From: Candidatus Scybalocola faecigallinarum | GTDB lineage: Bacteria > Bacillota > Clostridia > Lachnospirales > Lachnospiraceae | Assembly (NCBI GenBank): GCA_018711005.1 | Contig: DVIT01000027.1 | Location: 1 to 64,000, forward strand | Length of the DNA: 64,000 bases | Direction of reading: 5' to 3' | Part shown: piece after piece, positions 54,831-63,416 of the stretch | Layout: each line of letters opens with the position of its first letter | Numbering within the stretch: position 1 is the first letter of the stretch | Made by a program: the position numbers and the translations under genes | The notes under the pieces: model-generated | Databases searched by the model: none | Seen by the model: only the letters and a program-made list of their open reading frames with translations | Told to the model about the DNA's origin: nothing

Positions 54831-55667
54831 GTGTTTGAGAAATTTTATAAAAAATATGCTCCGGAGGAACAGGAAGTCATCGTTCTGATTCAAAAATGTC
54901 TGGGGGCCGGATATGGAAATGGCTTTTGCAGCATGATCGCTATATCTCTGGGCATGGTGTTTTGTGCCACCGGGGAGATCCATATTGGGGAGGGGCGGCT
55001 GGAATGGCCCGTCACCGAGGAGGAACAAAATGGTGAAAAAGGCTGGGGACGATTTGAAAAACAACAGATCTGCCGTATCAAGGTCCGGAAGCTGCTGGAT
55101 GAAAATGTCCCAAATCACATTGCCCCGGAGAAATTCAACGGCTGGGCAGTTACCTAGGTGCTGGAACCTTCGGTAGCCTGCCCGGAGCTGGAGGCGGTTT
55201 TGGAGGAATATAACAAGCCTGTGGTGATCGAGGATAAGATCCTGGGGACGCTGACTCTAAATCGGGAGTTTGATATGTTTGAGACCAGTTTTTCCTGGAA
55301 TGGACAAAAGGTTTCCCTTATGCTCGACGTGGACCCGGAGAGCAAAGCCTCCTGGAGCAGTGTCTGTGCTGCGGCAAAAAAGCTGGCTGCCCAACAGGAA
55401 ACATGGGATAAAACCATGAGGGAATTTGCGGCTGGGAATCTTACAGAGCTTGCCAACGACTGGATGGGAGACGATGAAGCAAATGAGGATGCCGGACCCA
55501 TCACAGAGGAAGCATTTGCAAAACGCATTACCCTTTCAGAAATTTCCATAACCGCTGACGGCAGCTTCACTGCCTATTATAACGATGATGATATGTTCTG
55601 GGGCCATTCTGTAGAAGTCAGAGGTTCTTTGGAGACAGGGGTTTTTGATACAGACATTGTAGGGTAG
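54831..55667 (+). pseudogene. DUF2262-like gene interrupted by one in-frame stop
   Basis: Two open parts in the same frame (54831-55154 and 55158-55667) are separated only by a TAG at 55155 (NGWAVT-stop-VLEPSVACPELEAVLEEY). Removing the stop gives one continuous protein of about 278 residues resembling DUF2262 proteins (MFEKFYKKYAPEEQ, GAGYGNGFCSMIAI, KVRKLLDE, ILGTLTLNREFDMFE). Start GTG at 54831 has GAGGAGG 8 nt upstream; an ATG at 54825 is too close to it. The function of the family is not known. A single base change could have created the stop. Confidence 0.75.
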
Positions 55668-55885
55668 CGTGGGCCGGGGGGAAAGTTCATTTGAAAAACT
55701 GTACAATAGTATAACTGTATACGCGCATATCTTCTTTTTTTGCGCCAAACAGCTTGAGAATCCGGGATAAAAATGATACCATAATGATGGCCGGGGGACT
55801 GTTCCCCGGCATCCGCAGGGCAGATTTTTTATATCCTGCCCCATCATCTATATTTAAAATCATACGATCAGAGGAGTAAAAACAA

Positions 55886-56728
55886 ATGGCAAAAAAGGTT
55901 ACGTCTTTTTTACTGCTGACGTTCAGCACGATCCTTATGGCTGTAGGTGTGTATTTTTTTAAGTTCCCGAACAACTTTACCTTTGGCGGAGTGACAGGCT
56001 TTGCCGTAATTATTGCAGAGTTTGTGCCGCTATCTGCCAGTGATGTCAGCTTCTGGCTGAATATGATCCTGCTTGTGATCGGCTTTTTGTTTTTAGGAAA
56101 GAAGTTTGGCGCAAAGACGGCATATACGACGATCCTTCTGTCTGTGCTTTTGTCGGTTTTTGAACGGATATGGCCCATGAGCCGTCCGTTTACCACACAG
56201 CCTATGCTGGAGCTTTGCTTTGCTATTGCCCTGCCGGCAGTGGGATCCGCGATTTTGTTTAATATGGGAGCGTCCAGCGGAGGAACGGATGTGATCGCCA
56301 TGATCCTGAAAAAGTATACCAGTGTTAATATTGGTATGGCCCTGCTGCTGACAGATATTATCGCGGCGGCAGCTACATGCTTCATTTTTGACATAGAAAC
56401 AGGACTTTACGCTTTCCTGGGTCTGACGGTTAAGTCTTTTATGGTGGATGGGATCATAGAAAATATCCATTTGTGTAAGTATTTTACAGTTATCTGTGAC
56501 GAACCGGAGCCTATCTGTCATTTTATCATCCATGAGCTGAACCGCAGCGCTACAAAGGTGGAGGCCACAGGGGCGTTCAGCGGTCATGAAAAGCACATTA
56601 TTAATACGGTTTTAAGCCGCCCGGAGGCAGTACGTTTGAGGAATTATATCCATGAGACCCAGCCGTCGGCGTTTGTCCTGATTTCCAATACCAGCGAGAT
56701 CGTAGGCAAGGGTTTTCACAGCATTTAA
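55886..56728 (+). CDS. YitT family membrane protein
   Basis: 280 residues: five hydrophobic segments in 5-185 (FGGVTGFAVIIAEFVPLSA; MGASSGGTDVIAMILKKY is a typical YitT motif) and a C-terminal DUF2179 domain (about 200-280; ATKVEATGAFSGHEKHIINT, and LRNYIHETQPSAFVLISN). Its function is not established; it is proposed to be a transporter or a regulator in Bacillus. AGAGGAG precedes the ATG. The leader holds two GC-rich hairpins (GCCGGGG/CCCCGGC near 55791-55811; GGGCAG/CTGCCC near 55818-55840). Confidence 0.92.
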   Translation: MAKKVTSFLLLTFSTILMAVGVYFFKFPNNFTFGGVTGFAVIIAEFVPLSASDVSFWLNMILLVIGFLFLGKKFGAKTAYTTILLSVLLSVFERIWPMSRPFTTQPMLELCFAIALPAVGSAILFNMGASSGGTDVIAMILKKYTSVNIGMALLLTDIIAAAATCFIFDIETGLYAFLGLTVKSFMVDGIIENIHLCKYFTVICDEPEPICHFIIHELNRSATKVEATGAFSGHEKHIINTVLSRPEAVRLRNYIHETQPSAFVLISNTSEIVGKGFHSI

Positions 56729-56780
56729 ACAGATGTGTATCTGATTTTTCTTCAGATTTCCTATAGAGTTTCAGCGCGGT

Positions 56781-56829
56781 TAAGTTTAGCCAGGCTTGTG
56801 CAGTCAATGCCCGGACCTGGCTAAACTTA
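56781..56829. repeat. 14-bp-arm palindrome between yitT-like and yesL-like genes
   Basis: TAAGTTTAGCCAGG (56781-56794) pairs perfectly with CCTGGCTAAACTTA (56816-56829) around 21 nt. The AGCCAGG core is shared with the element at 46908. No T-tract; no gene in the surrounding 270 bp. Confidence 0.7.
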
Positions 56830-57001
56830 TTAAATATTCATAAACAGGGATGGTTGGGTTGAAATTGTATAGAAATTTATGTATAATAGAAATAATTATT
56901 CGTTAAGCTCCTGTAGATGCAGGGAGTACATGGAAGCAGTAACGATAATCCATTGCCGGATCGTTGCTGGAAAGATTATTAGAAAAGGGGATTAATTGAC
57001 A

Positions 57002-57652
57002 ATGGGTGGAATATTCAGCATTGACAGTCCATTGATGCAGGGGCTGAGCAAGATTCTGGACTGTATTTTTTTGAGCATTTTGTGGGTGGTTTTCTCGCTG
57101 CCGCTGATTACATTCGGAGCATCCACATCGGCTTTGTATTATACAGCCAACAAAACCATCAGAAATAGCCGTGGATATGTGTGGCAGCAGTTTTGGAGAG
57201 GTTTTAAATCCTCCTTTAAGCAATCGACCATATTGTGGCTGATTTTTCTGCTGATCATGTTCCTGCTTTACAACGACATCCAGATTGTCGGACTTCTGGG
57301 AAGCGGTAATCTTGCTTTTGCGGCAAAAGTATTCTTTACTGTCCTTATGGTAGTTTTAGGCATGGTCGTTATGTACATATTTCCGTACGTGGCCAGATTT
57401 TCGGCGCCTTTAAAGAGTGTGGCTAAAAACTGCGCTTTTATGATGGTGCGTCACCTTCCATGGTCGTTCCTGGCATTGCTTGTGATCGCTGTGACAGCAT
57501 TTATTATGTGGCTGATTCCGATCACGATCTTTTTCATGCCTACATTAGGAGCATTGGTAATGACACTTATTTTAGAACGGATCTTTGTTCGCTATATGAG
57601 TGAGGAAGACCGTTTGAAAGAGCGCAAGCTCAATGGAAAGGAGTATCTGTAA
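57002..57652 (+). CDS. YesL family protein (DUF624)
   Basis: 216 residues with five hydrophobic segments (ILDCIFLSILWVVFSLPLITFG; ALYYTANKTIRN, the YesL motif; MVVLGMVVMYIFPYVARF). YesL-type proteins are often near polysaccharide-use genes and two-component systems; their role is unclear. ATG at 57002 is used; a TTG two codons earlier is closer to the GGGG ribosome-binding site and also possible. The gene 9 bp downstream is probably in the same operon. Confidence 0.85.
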   Translation: MGGIFSIDSPLMQGLSKILDCIFLSILWVVFSLPLITFGASTSALYYTANKTIRNSRGYVWQQFWRGFKSSFKQSTILWLIFLLIMFLLYNDIQIVGLLGSGNLAFAAKVFFTVLMVVLGMVVMYIFPYVARFSAPLKSVAKNCAFMMVRHLPWSFLALLVIAVTAFIMWLIPITIFFMPTLGALVMTLILERIFVRYMSEEDRLKERKLNGKEYL

Positions 57653-57661
57653 TATTAGCCT

Positions 57662-58072
57662 ATGAAGGAAAGATTGATTCGTTTCATGCAGGGCCGCTAT
57701 GGTCTTGACCGGCTTTCTCAGGTAATGATGATCGCAGGGCTGATCGTGGTACTCATTGCCGCTTTTGTAAGACGTCCGCTGCTGCTTAGCAACCTGATCT
57801 ATCTGGTGGGTGTTGTTTTGGTGATCCTGGGATATGTACGGGTATTTTCCAGAAACCATCAGAAGCGTTATGCGGAGAACGAGAAGTTTATGCAGCTTAC
57901 CTCAGGAATCCGGCGGCTGTTTGGCAAAGAGAAGTATATGATGAAGCAGCGTAAGGACTACCGTATTTTCAGTTGTCCGGGCTGTAAGCAAAAGATCAGG
58001 ATTCCAAAGGGCAAGGGCAAGATTGAGATCACTTGTCCCAAGTGCCATACAAAATTTATTAAAAAGACATGA
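57662..58072 (+). CDS. small membrane protein with C-terminal zinc ribbon
   Basis: 136 residues. Two hydrophobic segments (about 20-34 MMIAGLIVVLIAAFV; 42-62 LIYLVGVVLVILGYVRVF) followed by a basic linker and a zinc ribbon (CPGCKQKIRIPKGKGK, CPKCHTKFI). The ribbon resembles those in proteins annotated as zinc-ribbon membrane proteins of Firmicutes; no function known. Directly follows the YesL-type gene with a weak ribosome-binding site, so translation is probably coupled. Confidence 0.72.
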   Translation: MKERLIRFMQGRYGLDRLSQVMMIAGLIVVLIAAFVRRPLLLSNLIYLVGVVLVILGYVRVFSRNHQKRYAENEKFMQLTSGIRRLFGKEKYMMKQRKDYRIFSCPGCKQKIRIPKGKGKIEITCPKCHTKFIKKT

Positions 58073-58235
58073 TCTGTATCCGGGAACTGGGCTCGCCTTT
58101 TCCCGGATATTTTTTTGATCAGGCGCGGGAAGCTTTATACGACGATGCCATTATGGCTGCAGTATGGAAGAAGATTCACTGGTCTAAGCCTTTTTGTTTT
58201 GGCATATATTGAGTCAGGACAAGGAGGTAGTTAAG

Positions 58236-60944
58236 GTGTATGAAACTCAGACGATCCGGCAGACGGCTGCCGAACTGAAAACAGATATTAAAAACGGGCT
58301 GGATGAAAAAGAGGCCGGCAAACGCCTGAAAAGAAACGGGTTTAATGAGCTGAGGGACGACCGGAAAAAGTCCGTTTTTGTAATGATCCTGGAGCAGCTG
58401 AATGAGCCGCTGATCTATGTTTTACTGGCAGCGGCAGCGGCCTCTTTGTTTTTAAAAGAGGTCAGCGATACGGTGATCATTTTGGCTGTTGTAGGGATGA
58501 ATGCTGTGGTGGGCGTTATTCAGGAGGGGAAAGCCATGAAAGCACTGGAAGCATTAAAGCGCCTGTCCAGTCCCCATGCGCTGGTCCTGAGGAACGGGCA
58601 TTACCGCAGGGTGGAGGCCCGGCTTTTAGTGGAGGGGGATATTGTGCGGGTCGGCGCCGGAGATCAGATACCGGCGGATCTTCGTCTTGTGGCATCCAGC
58701 AGTTTCAAGGTGGATGAGTCAGCACTGACCGGAGAGTCTGTGCCTGTAGAAAAGGATGCGTTGTTTCTGGCAAAAGATACCCTGCCAATTTCTGACCAGA
58801 AAAACATGGCCTACATGTCTACCGGGGTAACTATGGGAAGCGCTGTAGGCATTGTAACGGCCTGCGGGATGCATACACAGATCGGCAAGATTGCCGGAAT
58901 GCTGCAAAAAACCCCTCAGGAGGATACGCCGCTGCAAAAAAAATTGGGAAGTTTGGGGAAGTCTTTAAGTATCCTGGCGGTAGCCTTATGCGCTCTGCTG
59001 TTTGCCATTGCCGTTATCTCCCATAAAAATATCCCGGAAATGCTTATGACGGCTATTTCCCTGGCTGTAGCTGCAGTGCCGGAGGGACTTCCGGCCATTG
59101 TGACTATTGTGCTGGCCTTAAGTGTGTCCCGGATGGTCAAGGTCCATGCGATTATACGGCGGCTGCCTTGTGTAGAAACTCTGGGGGCCGTTAATGTTGT
59201 ATGCTCTGACAAAACAGGGACGCTGACCCAAAACCAGATGACCGTAACAAAGCTGTTTGCGGATATGGCAGAAATTCCGGCAGATCAGGCGGCAATGGCG
59301 CCCCAGATACTGATTCGGGGATTCCTTTTGTGCAGCGATGCACAGATTTCCGGAGAGGAACGTCTGGGGGATCCCACGGAGCTGGCCCTTTTGGATCTTG
59401 GGGCCCGGGCGGGAATGGATAAAGGCCGGGAGGAGGAAATGTGGAAGCGTATTGGTGAAAAGCCTTTTGATTCCCAAAGGAAAATGATGACCACTCTCCA
59501 CCTAAATCATGAAAAGGCAGTTGCTTTTACAAAAGGTTCTTGCGATGTGCTTTTAAACCGATGTACCCATATCTGGCTTGGCGGGGTGGCTGTACCTTTA
59601 AGTGAGGCGCATAAAAAAAGGATCTTAAAGGCTATGGAGGCCATGTCCCTTGAAGCCCTCCGGGTGCTGGCCCTGGCATTTCGGGCCTATGATCCCGGGA
59701 TGCTTCAAAAAAGCCGGACGCCCGGGCATATGGCTGACGAAAAGCTGATCCGGGAGGATGGTCTGACTTTTGTCGGGCTGGCCGGGATGATGGATCCGCC
59801 AAGGCCGGAGGCCGGGCAGGCTGTCGAGGATTTTAAAAAAGCCGGTGTCCGCACGGTAATGATCACCGGCGATCATGTGGATACGGCCCTGGCTGTTGCA
59901 CGGCCCCTGGGCATTGCCCACAGCCGGCAGGAGTGTATGACCGGGACTCAGATGGAAGCGATGAACGATGAGCAGCTGGATGCTGCAGTGGATTCCATCT
60001 GCGTATTTGCCAGAGTTTCTCCGGAGCATAAGGTAAGGATCGTCAAAAGCCTTCGCAAAAAAGGTCATATTGTGGCAATGACCGGCGACGGCGTAAATGA
60101 CGCGCCGGCGCTTAAGGCGGCGGATATTGGCATTGCCATGGGGAAAAACGGTACGGATACGGCAAGAAATGCGTCGGACATGATCCTGGCAGATGATAAT
60201 TTTGCTACGATAAGAAAAGCGATTGAAGAAGGGCGGGCCATTTATGAAAATATAAAAAAGGCAGTTATTTTTCTGCTGTCTTCTAATTTTGGGGAAATGA
60301 TCACCATGTTTGCCGCCATTTTGCTGGGCCTTGGCACGCCACTGAAGGCCAGCCATATTTTGTGGATCAATCTCATTACAGATAGTCTTCCGGCTCTTGC
60401 CCTGGGGGTGGATCAAAATGATACAAAAAGCCTTATGCGCCGGCCGCCAAGAAAAGCATCGGAAGGGTTGTTTGCCCGTGGCGGACTGTTTTGCACGTTG
60501 TTTTACGGCTGTCTGATCGGGTTTATCAGCCTTGGGGCATTTCTTATTATTCCCCTGGGGCTGATGAAGGCCGGAGCAATTCCCGCAACCTTTGAAGGCG
60601 TGCGCCGGGTCCTGGCCTATCCCCGGATCCTTATGCGGTGCCAGACCTATGCCTTTACGGTGCTTGGCATGTCCCAGCTGTTTCATGCCATAGGTATGCG
60701 CAATGTGGAGCGGTCGGTTTTTCGGATGAATCCTTTGGGCAACCGGCTAATGGTGGCTGCTGCAGCCCTGGGGGTATTTCTTCAGCTGCTGGTCACGGAG
60801 GTACCCTTTTTAATACAGGCCTTTGGAACTGTACATCTTTCCTTGGCAGAGTGGGGAATGCTGGTATTTTTGGCAGCCATGCCTTTAGCTGCCCACGAAC
60901 TTCTGCTCATACGGCTGCCCTTCAGACGAAAAAGCCAAATTTGA
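58236..60944 (+). CDS. P2A-type calcium-transporting P-type ATPase
   Basis: 902 residues. DESALTGESVPVEK is the actuator-domain TGES motif, PEGLPAIVTIVLALSV (M4) the calcium-binding helix of P2A pumps, CSDKTGTLTQNQM the phosphorylated aspartate, TGDGVNDAPALKAADIG the hinge. WINLITDSLPALALGVDQ matches M6, with N and D as ligands. About ten membrane helices in all. It exports calcium (possibly manganese) at the expense of ATP. GTG at 58236 with GGAGG 8 nt upstream is the preferred start, giving MYETQTIRQTAAEL. Followed by a terminator. Confidence 0.93.
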   Translation: MYETQTIRQTAAELKTDIKNGLDEKEAGKRLKRNGFNELRDDRKKSVFVMILEQLNEPLIYVLLAAAAASLFLKEVSDTVIILAVVGMNAVVGVIQEGKAMKALEALKRLSSPHALVLRNGHYRRVEARLLVEGDIVRVGAGDQIPADLRLVASSSFKVDESALTGESVPVEKDALFLAKDTLPISDQKNMAYMSTGVTMGSAVGIVTACGMHTQIGKIAGMLQKTPQEDTPLQKKLGSLGKSLSILAVALCALLFAIAVISHKNIPEMLMTAISLAVAAVPEGLPAIVTIVLALSVSRMVKVHAIIRRLPCVETLGAVNVVCSDKTGTLTQNQMTVTKLFADMAEIPADQAAMAPQILIRGFLLCSDAQISGEERLGDPTELALLDLGARAGMDKGREEEMWKRIGEKPFDSQRKMMTTLHLNHEKAVAFTKGSCDVLLNRCTHIWLGGVAVPLSEAHKKRILKAMEAMSLEALRVLALAFRAYDPGMLQKSRTPGHMADEKLIREDGLTFVGLAGMMDPPRPEAGQAVEDFKKAGVRTVMITGDHVDTALAVARPLGIAHSRQECMTGTQMEAMNDEQLDAAVDSICVFARVSPEHKVRIVKSLRKKGHIVAMTGDGVNDAPALKAADIGIAMGKNGTDTARNASDMILADDNFATIRKAIEEGRAIYENIKKAVIFLLSSNFGEMITMFAAILLGLGTPLKASHILWINLITDSLPALALGVDQNDTKSLMRRPPRKASEGLFARGGLFCTLFYGCLIGFISLGAFLIIPLGLMKAGAIPATFEGVRRVLAYPRILMRCQTYAFTVLGMSQLFHAIGMRNVERSVFRMNPLGNRLMVAAAALGVFLQLLVTEVPFLIQAFGTVHLSLAEWGMLVFLAAMPLAAHELLLIRLPFRRKSQI

Positions 60945-60974
60945 CGACGCGGCTTTTGCGGCAGGAGCAATTCA

Positions 60975-61020
60975 AACGATCATCCCGTGATACATGGATT
61001 CATGGGATGATCGTTGTTTT
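60975..61020 (+). terminator. intrinsic terminator after the ATPase gene
   Basis: AACGATCATCCC (60975-60986) pairs perfectly with GGGATGATCGTT (61004-61015), followed by GTTTT. Confidence 0.85.
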
Positions 61021-61071
61021 AGCCGGTACGTGCTGTCTAAGCTCAGTGCAAATTGCCGGGGAAGCCCCCTG

Positions 61072-62385
61072 TCATTGTTTTTTTGACGGGCAATCGCAGG
61101 TTTTTCCCTGGGCGGAGTATTGCGCTGGCGTATCGCAGGGGATACGGGCAAAGGCAACATTGTCGCAGGTACGGCAGGTTAAAGGCGTTATGGGGTTTTG
61201 TGCCGTTTCACAGCGGTAGTCTTTTCCTTTGGCGCAAATACGCCGGTCAATAATGGCGTGGCTGGCTACGCAGGAAACATCATGGTTGACCATTTGCTGG
61301 TACAGGAAGAAGCTGTCACCCTTTTGCAGGCTGTTGACAGAGACAACGGCCTCCTTTTTCTGGGTGTTGCCGGATGTCTGAGCCAGCATTTTTCGCACAT
61401 ATTCAATATTGGGGCCAAGGACAAGGATTTCAGGGAAATCACCGCATGGGATGACTTGCTGCCATTCTTTGTGTTCATAGGCGTAAAGCAGGTCCTTTGC
61501 CTTGTGCAAATGAACGATCTCCTGGGCCAGGCATTCTTCCCAAATGCAGCGGATATACGGATCACATTCAGATTCCATACAGGAGTAGTACAGATAGCAT
61601 TCTGTATATTCATGCATCAGCAGGTCCTCAAGCCATGTGGCTCTTGTGTCTTTCAGGCTTTCATACTGGCTGACATGTTCCTCCTCGATCATGGCGATCT
61701 CCTGATAGAGACGCCGTCCCAGGTCGGATTTACAGTAGAATGGGGCTACATTCATATAATAATTCATTGTCTGCTGTTCTGCCGCAATGATGATATTGAC
61801 ATGAAGCTTAGTGATCAGGGCAGATTTTTTGTTGCGTATGTCGCAGAAAATACTGTCATTGGGACAGCGATGCTCGGCAATGGTAGGGCGTCCGGGGGTG
61901 ATCTCGGTGTAACCGCCTACCAGCTTTTTCGGATCCTCGCCATATTCCAGATCTAAAAGATTTGAATAGCGGTATAAATGGTCAAAGTCCTCTAAAAGGG
62001 CAAAATTCAGCGCATTTCTTACATTACAGTCCGGTTCTTTCTGTGCCATGACAGCGGTCAGGTCTACGGCCAGCTGTTCATATCCAAGTGTATGTTCAAG
62101 AATGGTTTCATCCTTTGGTTTTAAGCAGGCGATACGTTTTTGCTGCTGCTGTTCCATACGGCGCATCATGGCCAGCTCCCGGCGCAGGTCGTTGTCCGGG
62201 CAGTGGCGGGAAAAATTCCTGGAAAACCACTGGGCCTCAAACTCCGTGCCGTTCATAAGGATAATGCGGGTTTTTGTGTACGGGTTGACAGTATGCTTAT
62301 CATAAGGTCTGGGATACATGGTGTTCCAGTCCATAAATGCCTGGGCCTTGGCAGATGGCCGCTGCTCAAACGGATTAAAGTGCAT
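61072..62385 (-). CDS. ferritin-like di-iron protein with Cys-rich C-terminus
   Basis: 437 residues, no signal peptide. The middle (about 110-310) is helical with iron-ligand motifs: LLEDFDHLYRY, AAEQQTMNYY, IEEEHVSQYESL and ECLAQEIVHLHKAKDLL, giving two ExxH sites. This suggests a ferritin-like superfamily four-helix bundle. The last 80 residues hold about ten cysteines (DRRICAKGKDYRCETA, LTCRTCDNVAFARIPCD), which may bind another metal. No close functional name can be given. ATG at 62385 with AAGGAGG 8 nt upstream. Divergent from the thioesterase-Fur genes. Confidence 0.65.
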   Translation of the reverse strand: MHFNPFEQRPSAKAQAFMDWNTMYPRPYDKHTVNPYTKTRIILMNGTEFEAQWFSRNFSRHCPDNDLRRELAMMRRMEQQQQKRIACLKPKDETILEHTLGYEQLAVDLTAVMAQKEPDCNVRNALNFALLEDFDHLYRYSNLLDLEYGEDPKKLVGGYTEITPGRPTIAEHRCPNDSIFCDIRNKKSALITKLHVNIIIAAEQQTMNYYMNVAPFYCKSDLGRRLYQEIAMIEEEHVSQYESLKDTRATWLEDLLMHEYTECYLYYSCMESECDPYIRCIWEECLAQEIVHLHKAKDLLYAYEHKEWQQVIPCGDFPEILVLGPNIEYVRKMLAQTSGNTQKKEAVVSVNSLQKGDSFFLYQQMVNHDVSCVASHAIIDRRICAKGKDYRCETAQNPITPLTCRTCDNVAFARIPCDTPAQYSAQGKTCDCPSKKQ

Positions 62386-62433
62386 TTTAAAAACCTCCTT
62401 TTCCATAACAGTATATGCAAATATGAAAAAAAT

Positions 62434-62462
62434 TTTACAAAAGCCCCAGGGTCTGATAAAAT
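62434..62462 (+). promoter_or_regulatory. promoter of the thioesterase-Fur-cyclase genes
   Basis: TTTACA (62434-62439), 17-bp spacer, TAAAAT (62457-62462); AGGAGG ten bases further. Confidence 0.7.
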
Positions 62463-62487
62463 AGGGGCATTAGGAGGTCGATGTGCT

Positions 62488-62937
62488 ATGAGAGAGATTG
62501 TGATCGAAAAACCGTATGCTTATGAGCGTAAAGCTTTTTATTATGAAACGGATCAAATGGGGATCGTCCACCATTCCAACTATATCCGGTGGATGGAGGA
62601 GGCACGCATTGCCTATATGGAATATGTTGGCCTGCCTTACAAGGCTGTAGAGGAAAAGCATATCCTTATTCCGGTGCTGGAGGCCCAGTGTGAATATAAA
62701 AACTATGTCCGTTTTGATGAAACTGTGGAAATTTATCCCAAGGTGACATTTTTTAACGGCATACGCATGACGCTGGAATATGATATTGTGGAAAAGGAAA
62801 CAGGCAAGCTGTGTGCCTGCGGGCGGACACGCCACTGTTTTACAACGCCGGAGATGAAGCCGGTTTCCCTGAAAAAGACCAATAAAGAAATGTATGACAT
62901 TTTTATGGGCTGCCTCGTGTCCGGGGAAAAGGAGTAA
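62488..62937 (+). CDS. acyl-CoA thioesterase, YbgC/4HBT type
   Basis: 149 residues with a single hot-dog domain. YYETDQMGIVHHSNYIRWME (near 20-39) contains the catalytic aspartate and the HHSNY motif of 4-hydroxybenzoyl-CoA thioesterase-like enzymes. VRFDETVEIYPKVTFF and GRTRHCFTTPEMKP follow. It hydrolyses a short or medium acyl-CoA in the cytoplasm; the substrate is not evident. AGGAGG 10 nt upstream. Followed 6 bp later by the Fur-type gene. Confidence 0.92.
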   Translation: MREIVIEKPYAYERKAFYYETDQMGIVHHSNYIRWMEEARIAYMEYVGLPYKAVEEKHILIPVLEAQCEYKNYVRFDETVEIYPKVTFFNGIRMTLEYDIVEKETGKLCACGRTRHCFTTPEMKPVSLKKTNKEMYDIFMGCLVSGEKE

Positions 62938-62943
62938 GGAAAA

Positions 62944-63402
62944 ATGACAGGAGAAAAGCTGCAACGAAATACTCATCAGAAAATGGCGATTTTAGAGTAC
63001 ATGAAGGCCTGCGGGGACAGACATATACGGGCAGAGGATATCATTTGCGGCCTTCAGGCCCAGGGAGAAGCTGTGGGAAAAGCTACGGTTTATCGTTTTT
63101 TAAAGGCGCTGGAAAGTGAGGGACAGATCCGCAGATATACCATTTCAGATAAGGTGCCCGCCTGCTATCAATATGTGGGCGACCATCCTGAGTGCAGGGA
63201 GCACTGTCACCTTATGTGTACCCGCTGCGGACAGATCATCCATGTGGAAAATCCTGTGATCAAAACATTTACAAAGCAGACCATGGAGGAGGACGGCTTT
63301 CTTATTGATGAAAGCAAAACGGTTTTTTATGGCCTGTGCCGCCAGTGCCGTGAGTCTGGAGCTGCCGGTGGCGGCGCACCCGGACCTGATCAGGAAAAAT
63401 GA
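62944..63402 (+). CDS. Fur-family transcriptional regulator
   Basis: 152 residues. N-terminal winged helix (about 8-80; QKMAILEYMKACGDRHIRAE, VGKATVYRFLKALESEG) and a C-terminal dimer domain with metal ligands HPECREHCHLMCTRCGQII and a final CRQC zinc site. The HxxxxHxHxxC motif supports a Fur/Zur/PerR-type metal sensor; the exact metal is not clear. Its neighbours (ferritin-like protein divergent, calcium pump beyond it) hint at metal control. AAGGAG upstream of the ATG. Confidence 0.9.
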   Translation: MTGEKLQRNTHQKMAILEYMKACGDRHIRAEDIICGLQAQGEAVGKATVYRFLKALESEGQIRRYTISDKVPACYQYVGDHPECREHCHLMCTRCGQIIHVENPVIKTFTKQTMEEDGFLIDESKTVFYGLCRQCRESGAAGGGAPGPDQEK

Positions 63403-63416
63403 AAGGATGATGGTTT

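Noticed and set aside
59625..60686. 353-codon minus-strand frame inside the calcium ATPase gene
   Set aside because: Antisense shadow of a conserved P-type ATPase; no family similarity.
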